Shown: positions 1-11,206 of the stretch, piece after piece
Position numbering within the stretch: position 1 is the first letter of the stretch
Layout of the letters: each line of letters begins with the position of its first letter
Source of the DNA: Mycoplasma wenyonii
GTDB taxonomy: Bacteria > Bacillota_I > Bacilli_A > Mycoplasmatales > Mycoplasmoidaceae
Direction of reading: 5' to 3'
NCBI RefSeq assembly: GCF_003265155.1
Contig: NZ_QKVO01000001.1
Coordinates: 62,001 to 126,000 of the forward strand
Length of the DNA stretch: 64,000 nt
Position numbers and translations under genes: made by a program
Notes under the pieces: model-generated
The model's input: the letters and a program-made list of their open reading frames with translations, nothing else
Database searches by the model: none
What the model was told of the DNA's origin: nothing

Positions 1-1703
1 GCTGTTTGTAGGTCAGATAAGGTTATTCCTTTTCACCTAATAGAGTTTTCAAAGATCTTGTATAGTCTTTGAGTAATCTCTAAATTCTTTACTTTTAATT
101 TGAAGTAATTAGCTTTAGATTCATTCGGAAAGACAACTATACAAGTGGAATCACTAGAACAAATGAGCTCATATTTAGAAACCATATGCTCAAATAACTT
201 AGAGATAAATAATTCATCAGCTCCACTATTTTCATCATTTTTCAAGTAATTCTTTAATAGAGAGTAGTATTCCTTACTAGTTTCTCTATCTGCTCTTCTA
301 AGTAACAAAATAACCTCTTGTTCCTTAGTTAGTGTTTGTTCGAGCTTAAACTGAGGAAGGTCAACACTCTCAGTTCTAAATAGAGTATGTTTGAATAACT
401 CAACAACTGATGGTAGGCCCTCAATCTTAGACTTCTGAACTATTGCATCACTTAATAGAGTTCCTGTTTCTATGCTTGAATGTTTTTGTTCAGCTTTATC
501 AGGTTCCGAAGAAGAGTCTAAAACAGTCTCAGTGGTTTCTTCTTTTTTAACTTCTTCTTTCGTTTCTTTAATTACTTTCTTCTTTTTGGAAGTCTCTATC
601 TTTGATTTAGGAATAACTTCAACTTTCTTGATTTCTTTAGTAGATCTTTGAAGTGAGGAAGGATAGCAATTCTCAAACAAGTTAACTAATAAATACTTAG
701 AGTAAGCAAAAGAGAATTGAGTCACTCCAGAAGATAAAGCTGTAGCAAGAAAGTTAATCATTGAATTTAAGTTAGGATTGTTTTGCATAAAAATCTTTGC
801 TTGCTCTTCTGAAATAGTTCCCAATACTTCTTTAGAAGAACTTAATTGATAAAAAGAAAGTTCTAGTAACTTATCTAGCATTAATTCAAATAACTTATTA
901 GAGTTAGTTAAGTTCTTCTTGAGCCTCCCTATAGCTTTTAAATAATCAGAACTAAGTATTAATGCTAATAACTCTAAAGACTCTTCTTCAAGATTAGGAA
1001 GATTATTTAATACTTCTTCACTTGACTCATTATTAATAAGTATTTTCTCTAGAGAAACAATAGCTTCTCTTGCAGAACCTTTTGAATTCTCAGAGAGCTT
1101 AGTGATAACCTCTGAGGTTATTTTCTTATTTTCGGCTTGAGAGATATTTGAGAGCAATTGGTTTAAGTCTTCTGTTTGGATAGGTGAAAAGAATAGCTTT
1201 TGACATCTACTTAAGATAGTGGGAATTATCTTATTTATAGCTGTAGTAAGAAAGATAAGTATTAAGTGTTGCGGGGGCTCTTCTATTAACTTAAGTAGTG
1301 CATTTCAAGCTTGATAACTAAGACAGTGAGCTTCATCAACTATGTATACCTTTTTAGAGAGTAAAAGAGGGGGATATACAGAGTTCTTGATTATCTCTCT
1401 GATATATTCCACTCCATTGTGTGTAGCCCCATCTATCTCTATAAGGTCTGGACATTCTCCTTTTTCGATAGATTTGCAAGAGTTACAGGAACCACATAAC
1501 TCTTTATTCTTAGAGAATTTAGAGCAATTAACTGCTTGTGAGAACAATCTAGCAGCTGTAGTTTTACCAGTACCATTTGGTCCATAGAATATGAAGGAAT
1601 GTATATTCTCTTTACTGGTTAAGAAGTTAATTAATAATTCTTTAGTTAGTTCTTGACCAATCAGATCCTTAAAATATTTGGGTCTATGTTTGTTGTATAA
1701 CAC
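1..1703 (-). CDS. dnaX: DNA polymerase III subunit gamma/tau, 3' end outside window
   Basis: Clamp-loader ATPase that loads the sliding clamp at the replication fork. Visible near the N-terminus are Walker A GPNGTGKTT (about residues 41-49), the four zinc-binding cysteines C60, C70, C73 and C76, and a Walker B VYIVDEAH followed by the sensor region. The start is GTG at 1703. Two TGA codons, near 1304 and 33, are read as Trp, so the reading frame is still open at base 1 and the C-terminus lies outside the window. The downstream half is lysine- and glutamate-rich, like a tau tail. It is divergent from rpmE. Confidence 0.95.
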
Positions 1704-1758
1704 AGAAACCCCAAATAATTATTTTGAGTTTATAGGAGTTCTAAGATTATAGGAGAGT

Positions 1759-1989
1759 ATGTCTTCCAGCAAGAAAGACCTTGCTAACAAATTAGTAACT
1801 TACAGCTGTAATTCTTGTGGTTCTACCTATAAATTATTTAGTGGAGATCTCTCCCAAAAAACAGTACCTTTGGATATCTGTGCCGCTTGTCATCCCTTCT
1901 ATCTAGGTAAATTAGCCTCTGAGTCCACTTTAGGTCTTGCAGAAAAACTTAAAGATAAGTTCTCTTCAGGAAGAAAGAATATCAAGTAA
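1759..1989 (+). CDS. rpmE: 50S ribosomal protein L31
   Basis: Small protein of the large ribosomal subunit, 76 aa. The CxxC pair in TYSCNSCGSTY and the second pair in DICAACHPFYLGK match the zinc-binding form of L31, and the HPFYLGK stretch is diagnostic. Starts at ATG 1759 and ends TAA. It is transcribed away from dnaX and followed by a strong hairpin at 2008-2029 before prfA, so it is probably its own unit or a leader gene of prfA-prmC. Confidence 0.93.
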   Translation: MSSSKKDLANKLVTYSCNSCGSTYKLFSGDLSQKTVPLDICAACHPFYLGKLASESTLGLAEKLKDKFSSGRKNIK

Positions 1990-2007
1990 TTAATTAGGAG
2001 AGAGAAG

Positions 2008-2029
2008 AGTCAGAGGTCCACCTCTGACT
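2008..2029 (+). terminator. Hairpin between rpmE and prfA
   Basis: Perfect 9-bp inverted repeat AGTCAGAGG / CCTCTGACT with a TCCA loop, just after the rpmE stop. No clean T-run follows, so it may be an attenuator or processing site rather than a full intrinsic terminator. Confidence 0.6.
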
Positions 2030-2076
2030 ATCTAGTCTCTTAATTGATTTAGGCCTTTTAAATTAAGTTAGACACA

Positions 2077-3174
2077 ATGATTTACAACTCTAAGCTGTAT
2101 TCATTTTTGGACTCAATTTCTGAAAAACAAAAACAACTAGAAGAAAAGGTTTTATTAGATACTTCTAGTCTTAAGAATGTTTCTCTTCAAAAAGAGCTCT
2201 CTAGAAATAGGGAACTAGTCTCTAAATTCTCTACCTACAAAAAGCTAATTGCAGATTATGAAGAATGCAAGGCTTCCTCATCACAAGAAAAGAACCAAGA
2301 ATTAAAGCTTTTACTAGATGAAGAGTGTTCAGAGTTGACTAAGAAGATCTCACAACTAGAAAGTGAATTTAAGTCTGAGTTACTCCCTGACAACAAATAT
2401 GATGAGAAAAACATAGTGATTGAGATGCATTCAGCGGCAGGAGGGGAAGAAGCGGCTATCTTTGTCTCCAACTTATTTGATTCATATAAGAAATATGCTC
2501 AAGAGAATAAGTGAAAGCTTAGTGTAGTAGAGCTAAGGGAAAGTGAAAAGGGACTATCCTTTATTACCTTTAGACTCTCAGGGAAGAAAGTCTATTCCAA
2601 GATGAAATATGAGTCAGGGGTTCACAGAGTTCAAAGAGTGCCTGAAACTGAATCAAAAGGAAGAGTTCATACTTCTACTATTACAGTTAGTGTTCTTCCT
2701 GAAGCAGATGAGATTGAGGTTCAAATAGATCCTTCTGAACTAAGAATAGATGTCTATAGAGCTAGCGGGGCTGGAGGACAACACGTTAATAAAACAGAGT
2801 CAGCAGTTAGAATCATTCACCTCCCAACTAACATAATGGTCTCCTGTCAGCAAGAAAGATCTCAACTTTTAAATAAGGAAATAGCTCTCAAGATTCTTAA
2901 AGCAAAGATACAAGATAGAGAAAGAAAGCTCCAACAAGAAGAGCAATTCACTAATCTAAAACAACAAATTGGTAAAGGAGAGAGAGCTGAGAAGATAAGA
3001 ACATATAACTATCCGCAGAATAGAATGACGGACCACAGAATACTATTAACTATTAATAACTTAACTTCTATTATGGAAGGGAATCTCTCCCAGATACATC
3101 AACAACTCTCTCTAAAAGAACAAGAAGATTGATTTAATAATCTAGCTGATAATTATTCAATCTCTAGCAACTAA
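2077..3174 (+). CDS. prfA: Peptide chain release factor 1
   Basis: Recognises UAA and UAG and triggers peptide release on the ribosome. The 365-aa protein has an N-terminal coiled-coil region, the codon-recognition tripeptide PET ([10 protein letters not shown], about residue 189) and the catalytic GGQ at about residues 233-235 ([12 protein letters not shown]). In-frame TGA codons at 2512 and 3130 are Trp. The true stop is TAA at 3172. RF1 alone suffices where UGA is not a stop, which fits the rest of the window. It runs straight into prmC, which methylates the GGQ glutamine. Confidence 0.96.
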
Positions 3175-4022
3175 TCAGTAAAGAAAGAACTCCTTTTTCC
3201 TTCAAAGAGCTAGTTTCTTCTTTTCCTAAAGAACTCTCTTACAGGCTTCTTGAATATATCTTTCTTTCTTCTAGTAGAGTTACTAACTTAACTGAATATG
3301 AGCAATTTAAAGAACAAGAGCTTGACTTTGAATGTAGATTAACTGAAAAGCTAAAGAGAAGGCTTTCTGATACTAACTATCCTGTTCCAAGAATAACTAG
3401 ATGTACCTTCTTCAATAACAGCAAGTTTCAGTTATTTCAAGGAGTTTTTGATCCAAGACCAGAAACAGAGTTGCTGGTACAAGTAACTAGAGAATCAGTT
3501 AAAGAACTAGGACTTAATTCTTTTTCTTATTTGGACCTTTGTTCTGGAACAGGAGCCATTTATCTTTCTTTGTTGTTGGAATTTGGGGATGAAATCTCAA
3601 GGTCTGTAGGGGTTGACTCTTCTTTTAGGGCTTGTCAGAACACCTTAGAGAATCTTTATGAGTTGGGACTTTTAGGGTCTAACAAAGTCATTTTGTCTAG
3701 CTGACATAGTTTTTTAGAGAAACAAAGTCAATGAGAAGTGATAACCATTAACCCACCTTATCTAGCTTATGAGGAATGAACTCAAAATCTCAAACATGAT
3801 CCCAAGAATAGTTTGGTAGCCTCTCAAAAAGGATTAGCTCATTATCAGAAATTCTTATATTATCTTCAAAAGAATACTTATTGAAAACTAGTTGTGTTGG
3901 AGTGTAGTGAGTTCCATGAGAGCTATTGAAAAGAAATAGAGAGCCTCAATACTAGTTGATGCCTAAGAAGATATAAAGACTATCTGGGAAAGTTTAGAGT
4001 AGTCTCTATAACTAGGAAATAG
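3174..4022 (+). CDS. prmC: Release factor glutamine methyltransferase
   Basis: N5-glutamine methyltransferase that modifies the GGQ motif of RF1 using S-adenosylmethionine. The sequence shows the FDPRPETE segment before the SAM fold, the SAM-binding DLCSGTGAI loop and the catalytic NPPY (INPPYLAYEE). Several TGA codons are Trp and the stop is TAG at 4020. The 5' end is uncertain. The frame opens after a TAG at 3165 and has no ATG, GTG or TTG before 3471, yet the helical N-terminal region is clearly coding. ATC at 3174, overlapping the prfA stop, is the best start. Its 3' end overlaps the convergent ymdB by 11 bases. Confidence 0.88.
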
Positions 4023-4944
4023 TTAATTTGTATTGGTCTACTTCAAACCCTTCTCTAAGAATTATTGGTTTAATATCAATAGCTTTACAGCTTTCAGTAT
4101 CAAAAGTAAGTAGAACTGAACAGAGCTGTCTAGGACCTTCTTGAGGCTCTAGTATGAATCTCTTTTCAGGATAGAAGAATTTCTCTATTATTCCTGCTTT
4201 AGCCCCCCCTATTACTCCAGAGGAAGGGCCAGTCATTCCTACATCAGTGATATAGGCAGTACCTTCTTCAGTAATTATTCAATCATTGGTAGGAACATGT
4301 GTGTGAGTTCCTAAAACAGCAGAGACCTTTCCATTAAATGCTCAAAGAAATGCATTCTTTTCACTAGTAGTTTCTGCATGTAAATCTACTATGTGAATGC
4401 CCTTAAAGCTAGTGGCATTCAATTGGTCTAGTAACTTACTGAAAGAGAGGAAACAATTAGATTGATTGCCTTTAAAGACTACACTGTTACCCATTAGGTT
4501 AGTGACTCTTATCTTTATTCCTTTGATGATTATTTCCCTACTCCCTTCTCCCAATGAGCAATACTTAAAAGACTCTTTGAGGTTCAAAGGTCTAACTAAA
4601 TTACTGTAGGTATCAAAAAGGGTTAGGAGACTTTCTTTTTTAGCTCATGAGTGATTTCCTAAGGTAAAGAAATTAACTCCTACTTCCATTAATTGATTAA
4701 GTATTTTGGGAGTTACTCCTTTGCCATGTGCTGAATTCTCTGCATTTGCAATTACTAAATCAATAGAGTGTTTTTTCTTTAGTTCTGAGAGCTGTTCTCT
4801 AATAATAGTTCTTCCTGACTTTCCAAAGATATCTCCGATAAATAGGACCTTTAGTAATTTATCAGAGGGGTGATTCTGGTTCACTTGAAATAACTGAAAA
4901 TTTAAATTTAAAGGATTAAGCATATTGCTGAATAAAAAACTCAA
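4012..4944 (-). CDS. ymdB: YmdB-family 2',3'-cyclic nucleotide phosphodiesterase
   Basis: Calcineurin-like metallophosphoesterase of the YmdB type; Bacillus homologues hydrolyse cyclic nucleotides. Metal-binding blocks are visible: LFIGDIFGKSGR near the N-terminus, IANAENSAHGKG, LGNHSW, the HAETTSEK segment and GTHTHVPT, followed by YITDVGMTGP. ATG 4944 gives about 31 extra residues before the conserved start; a GTG about 20 codons in would be more typical and would leave room for a promoter for the divergent gene at 4951. A run of seven G on the coding strand (4203-4209) lies in frame. Confidence 0.88.
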
Positions 4945-4950
4945 GTTTAG

Positions 4951-5418
4951 ATGTCAGCATTAGGAGGTGCTGTAATTGCTTGCACTGCAATAGCCGCTAT
5001 AGGAATTGCTGGTTCTGTTGTTCTTGAGACTTTTGAAATGAAAAAGACAAAGACCTTTAGATACTTACTAACAGATACTTTTTATCTTTGTGCTTTTGGC
5101 GGATTGTTGATAGCTATTGGCTATTTCTTTAGTTTTTGAGACAGGCACACTCACTATGAAAAAGAAGGCTTAAATGGAGTTACTTGAGGAAGAAAGAGCG
5201 TGGGATTAGTTTGAGGGGTTTTGCTTTGTGGAGCTAGTGTATATCTTCTTTCAATGTGAAAAAAGCATAGGGGGGGGCAAACAAGTATACAAGGAACAGT
5301 GACATCTTCCACAACAATGGCTACACCTGTTCCCAAAGAATCCCTGAAAGAATCAGTTTTAAAAACTTTTTCAAAGCTTAAGCTGAACAAAAATCTATTC
5401 TTGAGAAATAAAAAATAA
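4951..5418 (+). CDS. Small multi-pass membrane protein with in-frame G tract
   Basis: 155-aa protein with five TGA Trp codons. It has hydrophobic segments at about residues 6-24 and 42-62 and a third near 86-102, then a basic, Ser/Thr/Lys-rich tail. The loop after the first segment, ETFEMKKTKT, resembles the basic Lys-Thr loop in the neighbouring gene at 5434 and in the pair at 16719 and 17121, so the four may be one family. An 8-G tract at 5270-5277 sits in frame just after the last hydrophobic segment. Loss or gain of a base would replace the tail. Function unknown. Confidence 0.72.
5270..5277 (+). repeat. 8-G homopolymer inside the gene at 4951
   Basis: Eight consecutive G on the coding strand, read as Arg-Gly-Gly at the membrane/tail boundary. 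The frame is open as written. Confidence 0.85.
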
Positions 5419-5433
5419 CAAGAGTATTTAACA

Positions 5434-5841
5434 ATGTCTTGGTTATCTTTTTTCAATAGTTATGAAATTGAAACAACAGCACAAGCACTGATTGGGATTG
5501 GTACATCTTGCCTTTGTTTCATTGCTATCTTCCAACATAGAAGTGTATATAGAACCAGAAATACTGTAGGATTCCACAAAGGTTTTTTGTTAGTTCAATT
5601 AGTTGCTAGTGCCTTTTTAGTAGCTGCAGGCATTTTAGGAATGTGTCTTGAGCAGGAAGGGGTTCGTAGTAGAGCCTCATTCCCTTTACTTGCCGCTGGT
5701 GGCGTTCTTCTTCTGCTTAATGTATATACTCTATGAGTTAAGTTTCAAAATCTCTCTTTAGCCAAGAAAGCAGGTATGTCTGAAGTTGAATACTATGAAA
5801 AAGAAATTATTCCTAGCTTGAAACTAAAAGAAGAAACTTAA
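5434..5841 (+). CDS. PQ-loop / SemiSWEET-like 3-TM membrane protein
   Basis: 135 aa with three hydrophobic segments, at about residues 16-34, 51-70 and 84-102. After the first comes the loop FQHRSVYRTRNTVGFHKG, which resembles the PQ-x(n)-K-T-K-x-T-x-G loop of PQ-loop/SemiSWEET sugar transporters. The C-terminal region after the single TGA (VKFQNLSLAKKAGMSEVEYY) closely matches the end of the gene at 17121, showing true paralogy. It follows the gene at 4951 by 15 bases, in the same operon. Transport activity is an inference from topology and loop motif only. Confidence 0.75.
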
Positions 5842-6431
5842 TAGGTAGGAATTACTGGCTCACCTAATAATTTGGAAAATAGCAATTTAGCTTTAAACTT
5901 ACAGGACTGTGCGGGACTTATACACTTAACTGCTTTAGGACCTCAAGTAGCAGACAATCTTCTATTTATCTTGAGACTAAATAATCCACCAAATACAGGA
6001 ATTAATAGACTAGCTAAGCTAGAGACTAGATAGTTAAAGTCTTTTGCCTTACAAAAACAGAATCAAGACACCAATGCCAACAATAAATTGGTAGCAGAGG
6101 AGAAAATAGAAATTAAATATAAGGGCTGGATGATGGTTCAGAAACCTTGTTCTGCGAAGAAAGAACTCAATCCATTCTTTTGGATATAAGCCCCAGCATA
6201 TTCATGAGTGGGTTGAATAGAGGATGTAGGAGTTCTTTGTCTTAGATTCTCAAAAGGATTAGCAAGAAAGCTCTTTAATGGAAAGTTTTTGTAGTATTCT
6301 GAGTCAGAATGTAACACATATATGTGGTAGTAACCTATCAACAAAACCAAAGAAATTCAACCTACAGAACTTACAAGATTTAAATAAGCTGAACAAATAT
6401 TTATCTTCTTGGAAATAAAGAAATAATTCAT
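5838..6431 (-). CDS. Unknown membrane protein, 197 aa
   Basis: Reading TGA as Trp gives a continuous 198-codon frame from ATG 6431 to TAA at 5838. The N-terminal part has a hydrophobic segment (about residues 24-42). A polar middle, about residues 45-98, contains NPFENLRQRT. Two more hydrophobic stretches follow (LYLISIFSSATNLLLALVSW and the next 25 residues), then a basic tail. The 3' end overlaps the gene at 5434 by 4 bases, tail to tail. Its ATG lies only 5 bases from the divergent ATG at 6437, so one of the two starts may really lie further in. No family recognised. Confidence 0.6.
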
Positions 6432-6436
6432 AGTTA

Positions 6437-8344
6437 ATGGGACTTAATAAGAAACTAGTTCTTGCTACTCTAGCCCCTTGTTGTTCTCCCTCTTTATTAG
6501 CAATAAAAGGATCTAAGACCCATTCACATTATCGAATACTAGCTAACTATAATGGACAGGCAGAATTACTCTTGAGTTTACAAATAACTCCTGATTATTT
6601 TCCCTATCAGTTCAAACAGAGATCCTTATATGACTACCTAACCAATATAAATAGATATTTAGTAGTTAATGAAAAAACCTCTGAGAAAAAAAAACAACTA
6701 AAAGAAAAACTTCAAAAAAGAATAGATGAGTTAATTAGTAAAGTTAGTACTTTTGGACCTAGCCTTTGGAATGAAGACTTATATTCTGGAGGTTTAGTTA
6801 ATAGAAATGTTCAGTTTTGGAATACTAAGAGCGCAGATTACTTATTCCTAGAACAATTCATTGTTGATGATTCCTCAGACCCTTTATTTCTAATTCAAAG
6901 ATTACCTAAACATAAACACTTAGCAATTACTAACTTTAGGGCCTCGAGAGATCCTTATAGCTTATTTGGTGAAGATGTTTATAAGTATTTCAAGAATTCT
7001 GGGAACTCAGGACAGTCTTCTAATAATCACATTGCTAAGAAATTACATGAATACTACAAGAATTATTCCAAAATATCCCCTAACAATCTATTTAGAAGTT
7101 CCAAATACATTTATTTCTGAAATGATTTTTGCCACCACCTTAAAGAAAAAGCTAAGAATAACTCAGAAGACTTAAAAAACCTATTTAGGTTACCTTACAA
7201 GGGAGAACAACTTTTTGCCCCTCACGGAAAGAAAGAAGTAGACCAACACATTGCCAAAGAGTTTTTTGCAGCTGTTTTTACTGACGAGGAGTTAAAGGAA
7301 CTTAATGGAGATTTTGAAAAGTTTTCAATGAATTATCTGAAAGAAACAGGGGTACAAGCCTCGGCAGTTACAGTTGCCTCCCCATCCGTTACTAATGACT
7401 CTATTTGTTCCTCAGAATTAATCAATGGCCTTCCCGAGAAGGTTCATCACCCAGCCCTAGAACACCAAACTATGAAGGGCAGTAGTCCTATTTCCGAGGG
7501 AACTCAAAAAGATTTATTGGTTTATCTCTCTCAAATGGCAATCGCTTTGGACAAGATTACTAAAACTTCACACTTTAGTTCTGTGTTTGGCTCAGATCAC
7601 AGAAAAGAATTTATTGAAAAAGCTTGAAATAATGCAGTCTTGATGGCTAAGAATTATAGGGAAAGGCTGAAAAATGTTAGAGAATATTTGAAACACATTG
7701 GAGTAGTGGATAAGTGTTTTGATCCAGACAAGGGTAATTCCACCAAAACCAAATCTAAAACAGTAGCAATTATTTCCTACCCTCCATCTCAATTAGGAGC
7801 AGGAGATGCCTCTATTCAAACAGTTTCTAAGTATCCATTCTTATATAACGAATTGGGACTAAATGAAGTTATTCCTAAAGGATTTGAAAAGACCTCACAA
7901 GATTCTTCTCACGAGGATGTATTAGGAGTAGATGACAATGGTTGATGGTGAAGATTAGGAGACTTTAATTTCTCTAGTAAGGGACTAGACAGCTTTAGTT
8001 CTACCGCAGACTCCATCATCTTATTAGCTACAACAGATGATTGAAATATTCTTAATTCTTGAGATAGCCCTAAATTAAGGTCTCTGAGGTCTTTACTAAA
8101 GACAAGTGGTAATGACAAAGACCAAATAATTATGAGTAACTACCACTTATGAAATGAGGGATTAAGGTCTCCTATTGCTTTGAACCTATTGCTAGATGTG
8201 TTAGTAGAGACTTTAACTAAACAATTTGGGAATGGAAAAACAGATGCAAAGAATTTATATTCAAAAGCTTTAGAGTGAGGTGATTATTGAGAAAATCATT
8301 TCGTTTCAAGTACAAGCGCAAATAACGCAAAACAATCTAAATAG
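6437..8344 (+). CDS. Unknown exported protein, 635 aa
   Basis: Long frame with 11 or more TGA Trp codons, ending TAG at 8342. The N-terminus MGLNKKLVLATLAPCCSPS is a short basic start followed by a hydrophobic stretch with two cysteines, resembling a signal or lipoprotein-type leader without a strict lipobox. The rest is soluble and low in predicted membrane segments. Aromatic clusters and a Ser/Thr/Val-rich linker (about residues 300-335) separate two larger regions. It sits between unknown membrane genes and the restriction island. A surface role in a haemoplasma is plausible but is only an inference. Confidence 0.72.
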
Positions 8345-8357
8345 GTTTGATAATAAA

Positions 8358-8927
8358 TTATTGAATACCGCACTCTTCTAAATAATTTTTATGAGGGAAG
8401 GAAATAAATCATACGTCTCTTTCAATCCCCTTTTTATCCTTTTTAGTCTTACTAGTCTTCTTAATGAATATTGTGTCCCCGCCATAAAACTCTAATGCTT
8501 CTTTAGTAACTATTCCTATTCCCCCTCGATCTTGGTGAACAAATTGAAATTCATCAAGCGCCTCCCATTCAACCAATAGGCTCTTAATTCATTCACCTAT
8601 TATTCTCTTATTCTCGAAGGTGTTTAATTTTTTAATTTTTTTTCCAGTAAAACAAGCCTTAAAGATATATCCATTATCTGTTACCATATAGAATCATTCC
8701 TTTCTTGAAGGTAAATAATCTGCAGAATTAACGGTTAACTGTACATCATATCAACTTTGCTCTTTTCCTCTTGCATCTATTCATGGCTTACCATAGCAAG
8801 CATTTAAGTCATATCTTGATCAATCTAAATTTCTACAAATAGTAACTTCTGCTTGAGTAGGAACAATTAAAGGTATCACAATTGTTTGTAGTGCTTCTGA
8901 TTTTTCTAAGTCTTCGAGAGTAAACAT
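8358..8927 (-). CDS. NgoFVII-type restriction endonuclease, C-terminal domain as separate protein (copy 1)
   Basis: 189 aa. It matches the C-terminal half of RE_NgoFVII-family enzymes: LNACYGKPWIDARGKEQSWY, the TDNGYIFKACFTGKK block, IIGEWIKSLL, the TKEALEFYGG segment and a final VWFISFP strand. It starts at ATG 8927, two bases after the stop of the PLD-type half at 8930-9562, so the two are surely co-translated. In the known family both parts are one protein. Copy 2 (9831-10397) has the same split, so this is an arrangement and not a single sequencing error. Confidence 0.85.
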
Positions 8928-8929
8928 TT

Positions 8930-9562
8930 TTACTTCTTAAAAGTATTTTTCCCACTGATTTTAAAAAACTTTTCAGGCTCTGTTTTATTAACTTTCTTGA
9001 CAATAAGTAATTGGTTTTTAACTAAATAAGCTATATTGTTCGAAACATCTTCTGACTTCAAGGAGTCTATGTGTTTTTTAGTTTTTTTTAATATTTTTGG
9101 ATTATGTGTTAAGTACGCCATTTCATATTGTCTTCATTTTGGTCAAATTGTTTCTTGATCTGTTAGAAAACTTAAATTAGGAGAGCCAATTATAGCTGAA
9201 CGAACTTCGCCATTTTTAAGAAAACAATACAACTTCACGTGATTTTTAAAGGCAAAAACTACTCTTATCTCACCTATTCCTTGTTTTTGTCATTTTTCAT
9301 TAATTTCCATAACCAATTGAAGAAGCTCTTCCGGAAATCCATTAAGAAAATACATTCCTAGAATTAGAGAGACATTTTTTATATTTTGTTGAGTTATTAA
9401 TTTATCTAATTCAAGTAAAGATTTACAAGAAGCAAATCCTACAGCAATTTCTAATTGATCCGATTTCTTTATTTCTTCCTTAAAACAATCTTTAATAGTT
9501 TTGTCATTTTCTTCGGTCAACAAAGGCCAGATACTAGAACACAGCAACTCATCATCTTGCAT
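8930..9562 (-). CDS. NgoFVII-type restriction endonuclease, PLD-fold nuclease half (copy 1)
   Basis: 210 aa phospholipase-D-fold nuclease. It carries the family block LEIAVGFASCKSLLELD, then VSLILGMYFLNGFPEE, then the HxK motif in KNHVKLYCFLKNG and the GSPNLS motif, which together form the PLD active site (His-x-Lys then GSxN). NgoFVII itself cuts GCSGC DNA; the specificity here cannot be read. It starts at ATG 9562 and ends TAA. No partner DNA methyltransferase is visible in the window. Confidence 0.85.
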
Positions 9563-9830
9563 TGATTAGGTTTTTAAGTTCAGTACTTTTTGATTTTTTG
9601 TAGTTCCCCCATTTAATTAATTGAGACTAGACTCGAAAAAGGAATAAGAAAATAGGTCTATATAAATTCTTGTAGTTTCATCAAAATTATTCTTCCTCCT
9701 AAACTTTTTGTTCCTTCTCAACCTCTACATTTACAGAAGTAGTAATATGCAACGCGAGATTCATCATTTTTGTCGAGATTATTCTTAGACTTTGTTTTAA
9801 AAAACTTTAAATATGTCTAATTTTTTTTAA
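9563..9830. other. Intergenic gap between the two NgoFVII modules
   Basis: About 270 AT-rich bases with no supported ORF on either strand and no clear RNA. It holds the 3' flank of copy 2 and presumably the promoter of copy 1. No strong hairpin was seen. Confidence 0.5.
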
Positions 9831-10397
9831 TTAATCGATTTTGTTAGGGAAAGAAATAAATCATACGTCCCTCTTAACTCCTTTGCTATCTACCATAACC
9901 TTGTCAGTTTTTTTAATAAATACCTTGTTATTACCATAATACTCTAATGCTTCTTTAGTAACTATTCCCATTCTTTGGCAATCTTGGTAAACATAATGAA
10001 ACTTAATAAGTACCTGTCATTCAACAAATATACTTTTAATTCAGGCTCCTATAGCTTCTCTGTCTTTAAAAGTGCTTAATCTCTTAACTCTCTTGCCCGA
10101 AAAACAAGCCTTATGAACGTATCCCTCATCTGTTACCAAGTAGAACCAATCTTTTATTGAAGGCAGATCATATGGAACATCTACTGTGAACTGCACTTCA
10201 TATCAACTCTGTTTTTTTCCAGTTTTTTTATCTACTAATGGTTTGCTGTAACAGGCGTTTAAAGGATATTTAGATAAATAATCGAAATTTTCTGCATTCA
10301 TAACTTCTTCCTCGGTTGGAGCATCTAAAGTCAAAATGATGGTTTTTAATACTTTTGAGTTTTTTACTTCTTGATATTCTCCGAAATTTAATCACAT
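9831..10397 (-). CDS. NgoFVII-type restriction endonuclease, C-terminal domain as separate protein (copy 2)
   Basis: 188 aa paralogue of 8358-8927. Shared blocks include PLNACYSKPLVDKKTGKKQS, VTDEGYVHKACFSGKRVKRL, IGAWIKSIFVEW, GIVTKEALEYYG and RDVWFISFPNK. The start is ATG 10397, five bases after the stop of its PLD partner. Three TGA codons are Trp, including codon 2. Confidence 0.83.
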
Positions 10398-10402
10398 CTT
10401 GT

Positions 10403-11029
10403 TTAATTGAATATTTGTGAGTTTGATTTTAGATGTCTTTTAAGTTTTTGTTGATCCGTTTCAAAAGTTAAAAAAACATTATTTTTCATAAAAGAAGTTA
10501 TGTTTTTTGAGAAACTGTCAGCTTTCAACGCATTCATATGATTTCTAATTTCTTTTAGAGTCTCAGAATTTTTTAATAGAAGTGATATTTCACACTGTTT
10601 GCATTTTTGCAAGGATGAAGTTTTAAGTGGGAGAAAACTTAAGTTAGGAGAGCCTAATATTGCTGAGTGAATTTCATTATTTTTGAGAAAACAGTATAAC
10701 TTTCCGTGGTACCTAAAAGCATAAGTTATTCTTATTTCTCCTATGCCAGATCTTTGTCATTTTTCATTAATTCTTAGTGCTAATTCAAGAAGGTTATTAT
10801 TTGGGAATCCAATAAAGTAGTGCATTCCCAAAATTAAAGAAATATTCTTAATATTTTGTTGAATAACTAACCTATCTAATTCTTCCAGAGCATTATGGGA
10901 GAAAAATCCTACAGCAATTTCTAAACGATCTGATTTTTTCAGTTCTTTTATAAAACAAGACTCAATGGTTTTATCCTCTTCATCAAACAATAAGGGTCAA
11001 GTACTGGAATATAGTAATTTTTCTTTCAT
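10403..11029 (-). CDS. NgoFVII-type restriction endonuclease, PLD-fold nuclease half (copy 2)
   Basis: 208 aa. The start is ATG 11029 (MKEKLLYSSTWPLLFDEED), which aligns with the start of copy 1 once TGA is read as Trp. The family blocks LEIAVGFFSHNALEELD and ISLILGMHYFIGFPNN are present, as are the HGKLYCFL His-x-Lys and GSPNLSF active-site motifs. It is clearly related to copy 1 but diverged throughout, so the duplication is not recent. Confidence 0.84.
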
Positions 11030-11206
11030 TAATTTCAGGTGTTTCAGCTTGACATATTGAAATTCAAAGATAATAAGTTTGAAGTTCTAATTAACTAATT
11101 AATAAAAGTCTTAAAAAGGAATAACTTTTCTTTGAAACTATCTACTAATTATTAAAGAAACTCTGGTTATTGGAAAACTTAATTAACTTGGGTTTGAAAC
11201 TAAAAA

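Noticed and set aside
4203-4209. 7-G tract in ymdB as a phase switch
   Set aside because: The gene is conserved and in frame; no alternative frame gives family sequence. Kept only as a note.
5154-5456. 100-aa ORF on minus strand
   Set aside because: Antisense shadow of the gene at 4951, which is joined through TGA Trp codons and shares features with its neighbour.
5848-6034. Open plus-strand stretch after the gene at 5434
   Set aside because: Lacks a start and is antisense to the continuous 198-codon frame at 5838-6431.
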